This document shows, piece after piece, positions 1 through 5,236 of a stretch of DNA of 5,236 nucleotides. Each line of letters opens with the position of its first letter. Within the stretch, counting starts at the first letter, position 1. The notes under the pieces were generated by a model. The model was given only the letters and a program-made list of their open reading frames with translations, had not been told where the DNA came from and did no database searches. The stretch covers positions 1 to 5,236 of the forward strand of contig JAAUPO010000223.1 in NCBI GenBank assembly GCA_012033095.1, written 5' to 3'. The translations under genes and the position numbers were made by a program. The DNA comes from Synechococcaceae cyanobacterium RL_1_2 (GTDB lineage Bacteria; Cyanobacteriota; Cyanobacteriia; Cyanobacteriales; JAAUPO01).

Positions 1-1937
1 AGGGGAAATCACGAGGGAAATGCCCTTTCCTTGGTAGAGATAACGGTTATATTCTCCGGGAATATCGTAAATTTGGCCTCCGTCCAGGCGTTCCATTTCG
101 TCGGCATAGTAACGACAAAAATCAATGGCTTCGGATACTTCCCCATCGGCCTGTTGGATAATTTTGCCCACTTCTAAACAAATCCAGGCGTTGAGTTCAT
201 GGCGACGCTCCTCCATCAAATCCGCCGCCCGACGTAAAATATTAGCCCTTTCTGAAGCGGGGGTACTACTCCAACCGGGAAAGGCCGCTTTAGCCGCTGC
301 GATCGCTTGTTGGGCCTGGTCAAGATCCATTAATCCCACATTACCCACTACCTGGTCAAAATCGGAGGGGTTCACCGATGGCAGGGATTCCTTGGTGGCC
401 ACATATTTCCCAGCAATGAGGGGCTGATAGTCCTTCCCTAGCTGGGTTTTAACTTTGGTCAGGGCCTGGCGGGCTTGGTTTCTCAGGTGGGCGTTCGCAT
501 AGTCCGTATTGGCAGCCCCGGCAAATTGATGGGTGCTGCGATCGATGTCCTCCTCCGTCACCTGGGGAGGGGAAATTAGTTCCTCAATGGGGCGATCTTC
601 GCTATTTTGTTTAATAAAAGAACTATTGGCGGTATTTTCCAATAAGCGACGGATCAAATAAGCCATCCCCGGCAATAATTTACCGTAGGGGGCATAGACC
701 CGAACCCGATTGCCCCGTTTAGCGATCGCTTTGGCGAGTTGATCCCCCATGCCATAGAGCACTTGGCATTCAAACCGATGGCGCGGAATATTGAGGGTTT
801 CCGCGATCGCGATCGCCCAAGCCTGGGTACGCACATTATGGCTACCGATGGCGACGTTTACATATTCATGGTTTTCGAGGAGGATGCGGGTTAACTTTTC
901 AAAATTTACATCGGTTTCACTTTTAATATTGAAAACCGGTTGGGGCCAATGGTTTTGGAGGGCGTGGATCGTTTCCTGATCCCAATAGGCTCCTTTAACT
1001 AAACGAATGGTGATGGGGTTACCCCGTTGTTTTGCCCAAGCAATGAGATCTTTAAGATCCTCCTCGGTATCCCGTAAATAACCCTGGAGCACAATGCCCA
1101 CATCGGTCATGGTACGGAACTCCTCCTCCATCAATAGATCTTTAAAAATTTTCAGGGTCAAATCTTTGTAGGTATATTGTTCCATATCAAAATGGATATA
1201 GGCCCCTACGGCCTGGGCTTTGCGTAACAGGGTACGAACGCGATCGCTGACCCGTTCTTGGCTCCCCACCGGATCGATCGCGTCAAATTGAGAATAAAAT
1301 GCAGTGAGCTTAACCGATACCTGCACTTTTGGGATCGTTTTACCGTCCGCTTCATCAATGGCCGGAGCTACTTTCCAATCCTTTGTTTCCTGGCCTAATT
1401 GATCCAACAGGGTTAAATACTTCTCAAAGTAAGCTTTAGCCTCGCTTTCCGTAATGACCGCTTCTCCCAACAGGTCAATAATAAAGCCCATATTATCTTT
1501 GCGGAGTTTTTCACTGCCCGGATCACCTGATCCACCGTTTCCCCCGCAATATATTTAAACGCTAAGGTTTCCACCCCTTTGATCATGGTGGTGGCGGCTA
1601 ATTGGGCGGGGGCGGAATTAGCATCGGCAAAATTTAATAAACCCTTTAACGTAGAAGGCAGTTCGACGGAATCATCCCCCACATATTCCTGGAGGTGGCG
1701 GGCAATCTCCGGCTTAGAGCGCAACGCCGGTAAGGTATCAATAAATCGAAATAACTGTACCCTTAAATTCGGGTTGCTCATCGTCCAAGCTAGGAGTTTA
1801 TCGTCCCAACGCATTTGGTTTTGAAGGGCCGCCATAAAAGATCCTTTATTGCGGGTGGCTTCAATTAATTCCTTCGCGATAACTTGGGTTTTGGCTTCGT
1901 AATTATCAGAAAGATCGCGATCGAGTTGGGCAACCAT
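1..1937 (-). CDS. putA: PutA, bifunctional proline dehydrogenase / P5C dehydrogenase (frameshifted, C-terminus beyond window)
   Basis: PutA oxidises proline to glutamate: an FAD-linked proline dehydrogenase makes P5C, and an NAD-linked aldehyde dehydrogenase completes the reaction. Reading from ATG at 1937, the frame gives 174 residues and a stop at 1413-1415. After restoring one base at 1507-1511, the minus frame stays open to position 1, giving 646 residues of a family usually near 1000. Numbering the repaired protein, the proline dehydrogenase barrel spans about 150-445, with DMEQYTYKD from D251, RLVKGAYW from R312, FECQVLYGMG from F389, and RRLLEN from R430, whose arginine pair binds the proline carboxylate in characterised enzymes. 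The aldehyde dehydrogenase domain starts near 505 (LIAGKYV) and is cut at LVISP, before its catalytic Cys and Glu. The start is the first ATG of an uninterrupted coding stretch; no strong Shine-Dalgarno is visible. The family is very sure. Whether the gene is functional depends on the frameshift. Confidence 0.93.
1507..1511 (-). other. Homopolymer frameshift site in putA
   Basis: The plus strand shows five T (coding strand AAAAA) after the valine codon GTG at 1514-1512. With six A the reading becomes V-K-K-L-R-K-D-N-M-G-F-I and continues as PutA without a stop to the window edge. With five A it becomes V-K-N-S-A-K and ends 30 residues later. The shift follows residue K143. The 1.5 kb beyond it has no further stop or shift, which favours a very recent mutation or a base-calling error over an old pseudogene. 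Confidence 0.85.
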
Positions 1938-2056
1938 GGCTATATTCGATGTTCTAAAATGTCCAACCTTTAATTGTAGCTAAATTACCGGAAGCGAATC
2001 TCATCAAAAGTATCCGAACCCTAACAATTAAAAGTTCTTTCCCAATCCCTTGCTCC
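1938..2056. other. putA upstream region, no clear gene
   Basis: This AT-rich stretch lies immediately upstream of putA on the minus strand. On that strand TACAAT (plus-strand 1973-1978) could be a -10 element about 36 bases before the putA ATG, but I see no matching -35 hexamer at normal spacing. No gene or strong dyad is recognisable. Confidence 0.3.
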
Positions 2057-2251
2057 CATGGCATCAATGGCTTTTATTCCCCACTTGCTGTAATTACGGG
2101 ATGGTTGGAACGTTTTTTGCTATTTTTACCCATTGCTTCGATTGGTAACGAAGTTAATCATGAACAAGCGATCGCCCTACATTTATAAGAGCTGATTGAT
2201 AAAAAAACCCTGCCCCCAATGCTGTGGGAGAAATTCCCGAAAAATCATTAA
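2057..2251 (+). pseudogene. Possible decayed coding fragment with in-frame TAA
   Basis: The plus frame beginning at CAT 2057-2059 reads like protein. It includes VITGWLERFLLFLPIASIG and NEVNHEQAIALHL, then a TAA at 2186-2188, then ELIDKKTLPPMLWEKFPKNH and a final TAA at 2249-2251. The HIP1 octamer at 2168-2175 sits in frame as A-I-A, as it commonly does in real cyanobacterial genes. Reading the internal TAA as CAA would give a continuous IALHLQELIDKKTLPP, so a single C-to-T change could explain the stop. There is no credible ATG start in this frame, and upstream the frame is merely open without looking coding. I do not recognise the family. It could be the tail of a dead gene whose 5' part is lost, or a chance open frame. 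Confidence 0.35.
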
Positions 2252-2316
2252 AAGTCCGCCCAATTTGGGGTCTTGAGGCGGCAAAATGCCAATTCAATTG
2301 ACTTTATAAACTGCCC

Positions 2317-2456
2317 CTAAGAGCGTGTTTGAAAAGTATCAAATGTTGTGGAGTCGCCCCCTAAATCCCTCAATTTGGCGAACTTTATTGCTTAAAATTT
2401 AGGTGATTTCCCCCAGACTGGGGGCAAGGGGGCTTTTCAAACACATTCTAAGAGCG
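2317..2456. mobile_element. MITE-like element with 12-bp terminal inverted repeats
   Basis: GTGTTTGAAAAG at 2325-2336 is repeated exactly in inverted orientation at 2433-2444 (CTTTTCAAACAC), and the match continues outward imperfectly. Outside the arms, CTAAGAGCG occurs as a 9-bp direct repeat at 2317-2325 and 2448-2456, suggesting a target-site duplication or a mix of duplication and repeat tip. The interior holds CCCCCTAAATCCC, of a type common in short cyanobacterial transposon derivatives, and a C5/G5 hairpin at 2410-2424. It has no room for a transposase. The exact ends and the parent family are not resolved from one copy. Confidence 0.6.
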
Positions 2457-2463
2457 ATCGCTT

Positions 2464-2583
2464 CTAGGGAGTGTCATCAATTAGCGTTAAAACGTTGATC
2501 CTGAGCCAGGTTCAGAAAGTATAGCTTTAAACTGAAATCCTTAGCTAAGAAAAGTTTCAGGTTTAAATGATGACAGGCCCTAG
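2464..2583. mobile_element. Second MITE-like element, IS5-like ends with CTAG duplication
   Basis: The 112-bp body 2468-2579 begins GGAGTGTCATCA and ends TGATGACAGGCC. These termini are inverted repeats matching at 10 of 12 positions. The body is flanked on both sides by CTAG (2464-2467 and 2580-2583), which fits the YTAR target duplication known for IS5-type elements. Internal hairpins are visible: CTGAGCC/GGTTCAG at 2501-2515, and TTTAAACTGAAA at 2526-2537 pairing with TTTCAGGTTTAAA at 2555-2567. No coding capacity is present, so movement would need a transposase supplied elsewhere. Its ends do not match those of the neighbouring element, so the two are independent insertions. Confidence 0.6.
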
Positions 2584-2854
2584 TGTGTCGGCAAGTTTTT
2601 TACTGTATGGCACAACCATTACGAACACAAATGTAACAACCCAGGAAAAGTTTAAACAACAATACCCCGGATCAAACCCAATTTTAGTCCCGACAACCAT
2701 TGAAAGCTTATCCTAACGGGATCGACTATAAAGCTTAATACGCAAGGATGTTAGCGATCTATTTCCGTATATTTACGGAGCCTTAATCTCACCAAAAAGA
2801 CCTTGTGGTGATTACCATCACATAAATGTACTTGTCAAGTCACTGGCATAAAAG
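2584..2854. other. Long non-coding leader upstream of the hli gene
   Basis: No gene is visible on either strand. Structural features are a perfect dyad TCCGTA-TATT-TACGGA at 2764-2779, and a TGGTG at 2806-2810 that can pair either with CACCA at 2790-2794 or, as TGGT, with ACCA at 2814-2817. A lone inverted RpaB-type half-site ATGTAAC lies at 2631-2637. TTGTCA at 2832-2837 could serve as a -35 hexamer. None of these is demonstrably functional from sequence alone. Confidence 0.4.
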
Positions 2855-2872
2855 TTTACATTGCGTTACATT
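2855..2872 (+). promoter_or_regulatory. HLR1 element, predicted RpaB binding site
   Basis: TTTACATT and GTTACATT form a direct repeat separated by GC. This matches the published HLR1 pattern of two (G/T)TTACA(T/A)(T/A) units spaced by two bases, which the response regulator RpaB binds in cyanobacteria. HLR1 is known upstream of hli genes and other high-light genes. Here it ends 35 bases before the hli start codon. Two inverted half-sites follow, TGTAAAC at 2879-2885 and ATGTAAC at 2897-2903, but their spacing is not that of an HLR1 pair. Whether the site activates or represses depends on the transcription start, which I cannot place. Confidence 0.85.
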
Positions 2873-2907
2873 AATAGCTGTAAACACATCACCCCCATGT
2901 AACGAAA

Positions 2908-3117
2908 ATGCAAAAAGGATATAGCTTAACCGAAGGCGATCGCTTAAATAACTTTGCCGTTGAACCCACCGTCTATGTCGATGCCGTAGAAACCGCTGGT
3001 TGGACGAAATACGCTGAACTCCTCAATGGTCGTTTAGCCATGATAGGTTTTGTCGCTCTGATTGGAACCGAACTATTAACCGGTAGTAGCTTGGTGGAGT
3101 GGTTCACTTCCCTCTAA
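2908..3117 (+). CDS. hliA: High-light-inducible protein (Hli/Scp, one-helix CAB-like)
   Basis: This 69-residue thylakoid protein belongs to the single-helix relatives of plant light-harvesting proteins. Family members bind chlorophyll and carotenoid and protect photosystem assembly and quench excess energy in strong light. The diagnostic motif lies at E37-x-x-N40-x-R42-x-A44-M45, followed by a hydrophobic membrane helix to about residue 58. The N-terminal half carries DRLNNFAVEP and VYVD, as in Synechocystis HliA and HliB, so it belongs to that subgroup; the choice of A over B is nominal. Length is normal for the family. ATG 2908 fits the family N-terminus, although the preceding bases (AACGAAA) make only a weak ribosome site. 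It is monocistronic, with an HLR1 motif upstream and a terminator directly downstream, implying control by RpaB and light or redox stress. Confidence 0.95.
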   Translation: MQKGYSLTEGDRLNNFAVEPTVYVDAVETAGWTKYAELLNGRLAMIGFVALIGTELLTGSSLVEWFTSL

Positions 3118-3130
3118 CTTCCAAGCCATC

Positions 3131-3180
3131 AAAACTAACCAAAACCTTAGCCTTTTGGTTTAGTTTCCCTCCTTTTTTTA
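3131..3180 (+). terminator. Intrinsic terminator of the hli gene
   Basis: AAACTAACCAAAA at 3132-3144 pairs with TTTTGGTTTAGTTT at 3153-3166 with one bulged T and an eight-base loop. A run of seven T follows at 3173-3179. It lies 14 bases after the hli stop codon, so the hli transcript should end here as a single-gene mRNA. Confidence 0.85.
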
Positions 3181-3221
3181 CAAGTAACTTTGATTGAGGT
3201 AACTGCGTCATGTTTTCCCCC

Positions 3222-3491
3222 TTAATTCTTTTTCTTAGCTCCAGCATCGGTAAAAAAACGTTTTAATCAAATCCGCGGCAAAGCGATCGCCCTCCACTGC
3301 AAAACCATTACCAATTTTTGTGAATTGGTAGGCATCGATATCAAAAAGCGTCAAAAGTTGATCCGTCTTGCTAAAAATAACGGTAAAACCTTGGGCTTTA
3401 TCTAAGCGATCGCTGGGCCAAAACTTTTCCTTCTGAATCCCAATCAATTCAATCAACAAGGTTAATCCTGTCGAGATTCGGCCCCTTCCAT
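3222..3491 (-). CDS. Small uncharacterised protein, apparently split by two one-base indels
   Basis: I do not recognise this family. The central minus frame, open from 3510 to a stop at 3235-3237, reads LTLLIELIGIQKEKFWPSD and later QGFTVIFSKTDQLLTLFDID, with charged and hydrophobic residues alternating as in a small soluble domain. It lacks an ATG. ATG at 3491-3489 in the neighbouring frame gives MEGAESRQD and then a stop. One extra T in GGATTAACC (3463-3469) would join this to LTLLIEL. At the other end, removing one A from the seven-A run 3252-3258 replaces the ending YRCWS with TDAGAKKKN and a stop at 3224-3222. Repaired, the protein has about 89 residues. It is divergent from the protease gene, with only 32 bases between start codons. 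It may be an intact gene carrying sequence errors, or a recent pseudogene. Confidence 0.5.
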
Positions 3492-3523
3492 CAATCTTTG
3501 TATCGTATAGTCAGGCGTAAGTA

Positions 3524-4648
3524 ATGAATAACAATCTCAAAGTCGGGAATCTTTTTGGCATTCCCTTTCTCATCAATCCATCCTGGTTTCTAGTATTTGG
3601 TTTAGTGACCTTAAGCTACGGCGGTAGTTTATCTAGTTTTCCCGAACTGAATGGGGTTATGCCTTGGCTGTTGGGATTGGTTACTGCCTTACTATTATTT
3701 AGCTCTGTCCTTGCCCATGAATTAGGCCACAGTGTGGTGGCTATTAGTCAAGGGATCAAAGTCAATTCCATCACTCTATTCATTTTTGGTGGTTTAGCGT
3801 CCCTAGAGAAGGAATCAGAAAAGCCTTGGCAACAATTTTTAATTGCGATCGCTGGCCCAGCGGTGAGTTTAGTCCTTTGGGCAGTCCTCATGGTAACCGG
3901 TTTCACCGTGGCAATGCCCGGGCCCATTAGTGGAATTTTATTTTCCATCGCGACCGTCAATTTATTTCTAGGTTTATTTAACCTGATTCCTGGTTTACCC
4001 CTCGATGGCGGTAACATTGTTAAAGCCTTAGTGTGGCAAATTACCGGTAACCGTAACCAAGGTACGATCTTTGCTAGTCGTGCTGGTCAAGTTGTGGGGG
4101 GAGCAGCGATCGCGGTCGGTTTACTCGGCATCCTAAATATTTTACCCCTGGGCAACTTTTGGACATTATTAGTGGGTTGGTTTATTCTGCAAAATGCTGG
4201 AGCGTCTGCCCAGTCAGCCCAAGTCCAAGAAACCCTAACCCAATACACAGCCCAGGATGCGGTGATTAAAGATAGCCCGATCGTAGCTGGGGATTTAAAC
4301 CTAAGGGAATTTGCTAATAACTACATCATTGGTCAAAAACCTTGGCAAAAATACTTAGTGGTTGATGCCAATCAAACTTTACTCGGCGCGATCGAGGTCA
4401 AGGATTTAAAAGCAATTCCTACCACTACTTGGCCAGAGATCACGGTTCAAGCATTAACTAAACCCGTTCCTGAAACTAGTTTAATTACCGCCAACCAAAC
4501 CCTTTTACAGGTTGCTGAAAGATTAGAAACCATGAACCTCAAAGAACTGGCGGTTATTTCTGAAGACAATATCTTACTAGGCTTATTGGAAAAACCGGCA
4601 ATTATTTCCCTCCTCAAGGAAAAATATAAATTAGCTAATCAAGCCTAA
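3524..4648 (+). CDS. Site-2-type intramembrane zinc metalloprotease (M50) with C-terminal CBS-like repeats
   Basis: A 374-residue membrane protein of the S2P/M50 family, which cuts substrates inside the bilayer, often to release membrane-held regulators. The zinc-binding HELGH is at 65-69 in a hydrophobic segment (about 50-77). The third zinc ligand is expected at D161 in NLIPGLPLDGG (153-163). FGG at 88-90 and GP at 111-112 are also typical. Hydrophobic segments occur near 12-33, 47-77, 104-128, 134-156, 186-206 and 210-223. From about 240 to the end the chain is soluble, with two halves resembling CBS domains (YLVVDANQTLLGAI at 277-290; LAVISEDNILLGLLEK at 342-357), as in the S2P subgroup with a nucleotide-sensing tail. 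The length is usual for that subgroup. ATG 3524 precedes the conserved FGIPFLINPSW. TATAGT at 3506-3511 could be a -10 box. No partner or substrate gene is adjacent, so the physiological target is unknown. Confidence 0.93.
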   Translation: MNNNLKVGNLFGIPFLINPSWFLVFGLVTLSYGGSLSSFPELNGVMPWLLGLVTALLLFSSVLAHELGHSVVAISQGIKVNSITLFIFGGLASLEKESEKPWQQFLIAIAGPAVSLVLWAVLMVTGFTVAMPGPISGILFSIATVNLFLGLFNLIPGLPLDGGNIVKALVWQITGNRNQGTIFASRAGQVVGGAAIAVGLLGILNILPLGNFWTLLVGWFILQNAGASAQSAQVQETLTQYTAQDAVIKDSPIVAGDLNLREFANNYIIGQKPWQKYLVVDANQTLLGAIEVKDLKAIPTTTWPEITVQALTKPVPETSLITANQTLLQVAERLETMNLKELAVISEDNILLGLLEKPAIISLLKEKYKLANQA

Positions 4649-4768
4649 CCATCAAGCCCAAGGTTGGTTAATCATGTCTTCCCTTGGTCCAGTCCTTGGA
4701 AGAAAAACTGAAGAAACATGATCCGCCTATAGTTGAAAGAACAATTGTAAGAAAAATAATATCGATCC

Positions 4769-4818
4769 AAGCCCCGGTACTCCTGTTATCGCAACAGTAT
4801 CGGGGCTTGTTTTTATTT
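4769..4818. terminator. Strong hairpin terminator between convergent genes
   Basis: AAGCCCCG at 4769-4776 pairs with CGGGGCTT at 4801-4808, and the stem continues inward with GTACT against AGTAT and GTT against AAC around a small loop, leaving a CCT bulge. GTTTTTATTT follows on the plus strand, giving a good terminator for the protease transcript. On the minus strand the hairpin is followed less closely by an AT-rich tract including TATTATTTTT, so it may also end the 5-oxoprolinase transcript coming from the other side. Confidence 0.85.
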
Positions 4819-4885
4819 AATAGCAAATCAATTAGGGTTCGGCGTAGAGTGCGGCATAATTTGGAATTCCTTACCCTGATCGAAC

Positions 4886-5236
4886 TTATGGCCCAGGCTC
4901 GGAACCAAACCCACCACCACCGGGGGTCTCAATCGCGATCGTGTCCCCTGCCTCCATCGCGATCGTGGCTTGACTGGGGAGCATTAAGGTTTCCCCATTC
5001 GCTTTAAGTACATAGTTTTTTCCCGGTTGGCCATTGCCCCCACCGTTAAGACCTTGGGGGGCAATGGTACGGCGATCGCTCAGGATACCGGCGTTCATCG
5101 GCTCTAAAAATTTCAGTTTACGGATTACCCCATTGCCGCCCCCATATTGACCCTGGCCCCCGCTCCCATGACGGATGGAAAATTCCTCTAACTGCACCGG
5201 AAAACGATACTCCAGAACTTCCGGATCCGTAAGGCG
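4886..5236 (-). CDS. 5-oxoprolinase / N-methylhydantoinase B-type protein, C-terminal end only
   Basis: Only the last 116 residues are in the window; the frame is open at position 5236 and ends at TAA 4888-4886. 5-oxoprolinase hydrolyses 5-oxoproline to glutamate using ATP, and N-methylhydantoinase performs a related ring opening. Counting from the window edge, the signature features are RLTDPEVLE (1-9), FSIRHGSGG (19-27), the glycine-rich GGGNG (32-36), the ILSDRR segment near 51-56 and the C-terminal TPGGGGFG (104-111), a hallmark of the HyuB/5-oxoprolinase tail. In many cyanobacteria this domain is the C-terminal half of a fused HyuA-HyuB protein above 1200 residues, but the fusion state cannot be seen here, so I give no symbol. 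A GTG at 5197 is internal, not a start. The gene converges on the protease gene, with a hairpin terminator between them. Confidence 0.93.
   Translation of the reverse strand, partial: RLTDPEVLEYRFPVQLEEFSIRHGSGGQGQYGGGNGVIRKLKFLEPMNAGILSDRRTIAPQGLNGGGNGQPGKNYVLKANGETLMLPSQATIAMEAGDTIAIETPGGGGFGSEPGP

Larger units (their letters stand above)
299..5079. repeat. HIP1 octamer GCGATCGC, 13 dispersed copies
   Basis: Exact copies start at 299, 722, 803, 809, 1240, 2168, 2454, 2936, 3283, 3406, 3845, 4106 and 5072. The copies at 803 and 809 overlap, sharing two bases. Most lie inside coding sequence, often read as A-I-A or D-R. HIP1 is a known over-represented palindrome in many cyanobacterial genomes and is the main compositional clue to the host. 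Confidence 0.95.

Noticed and set aside
125..427. Plus-strand open frame opposite putA
   Set aside because: It is antisense to the aldehyde dehydrogenase part of putA, whose minus frame matches the family throughout.
2256..2281. CCGCC/GGCGG hairpin as a terminator
   Set aside because: The loop is 16 bases and no T tract follows on either strand close enough to act as an intrinsic terminator.
2700..2732. TTGAAA and TATAAA as a sigma-70-type promoter for hli
   Set aside because: The spacer is 21 bases, too long for a normal promoter, and it would put the start far upstream of the HLR1 motif.
2805..2823. TGTG/CACA dyad resembling a CRP site
   Set aside because: The half-sites are too far apart for the TGTGA-N6-TCACA spacing, and the arms need bulges to pair.
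3748..4017. Minus-strand open frame opposite the protease
   Set aside because: It lies antisense to the HELGH-to-LDGG core of the protease and shows no protein-like domain.
4646..4670. TAACCA/TGGTTA stem at the protease stop codon
   Set aside because: Only six weak pairs with a 13-base loop and no T tract; the strong terminator lies just downstream.
4931..4966. Direct repeat ATCGCGATCGTG spaced 24 bases apart
   Set aside because: Both copies encode similar T-I-A peptides in the conserved 5-oxoprolinase tail, so protein sequence and HIP1-like bias explain them.
4684..5007. Plus-strand open frame from TTG 4684 with a charged N-terminal stretch
   Set aside because: It runs straight through the strong terminator hairpin and then lies antisense to the clearly coding 5-oxoprolinase tail; it has no ATG and no recognisable domain.

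Overview
The window looks like a cyanobacterial chromosome. It carries thirteen copies of the octamer GCGATCGC (HIP1), a hallmark of many cyanobacterial genomes. It also holds a one-helix high-light-inducible protein gene preceded by an HLR1-type (RpaB) motif. The protein families resemble those of unicellular Synechocystis/Cyanothece-like strains, but the sequence alone does not fix the genus.

Layout, left to right. Positions 1937 down to 1 (minus strand) hold the first two thirds of putA, the bifunctional proline dehydrogenase / P5C dehydrogenase. The proline dehydrogenase domain is complete and the aldehyde dehydrogenase domain runs off the window edge. The gene is split by a one-base deficit in a homopolymer at 1507-1511. 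Positions 1938-2907 are a long interval without an intact gene. It contains a probable decayed coding fragment (2057-2251), two adjacent short inverted-repeat elements that look like non-autonomous transposons of different families (2317-2456 and 2464-2583), and a long AT-rich leader ending in an HLR1 motif at 2855-2872. The hli gene follows at 2908-3117 with a convincing intrinsic terminator. A small uncharacterised minus-strand gene (3222-3491) appears to need two one-base homopolymer corrections. It is divergent from a membrane-embedded site-2-type zinc metalloprotease with C-terminal CBS-like repeats (3524-4648). A strong hairpin terminator at 4769-4818 separates that protease from the convergent C-terminal end of a 5-oxoprolinase / N-methylhydantoinase B-type protein (5236 down to 4886).

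Functionally the window is mixed. PutA and 5-oxoprolinase both end in glutamate (from proline and from 5-oxoproline), but they lie kilobases apart and do not form an operon. The hli gene is a stand-alone, light-stress-regulated unit. The protease may act in regulated intramembrane proteolysis, with no substrate visible here. I found no convincing new multi-gene system. The points most worth checking are the three homopolymer indels (base-calling error or real gene decay), the pair of small mobile elements upstream of hli, the decayed fragment beside them, and the cluster of RpaB-like half-sites at the hli start.
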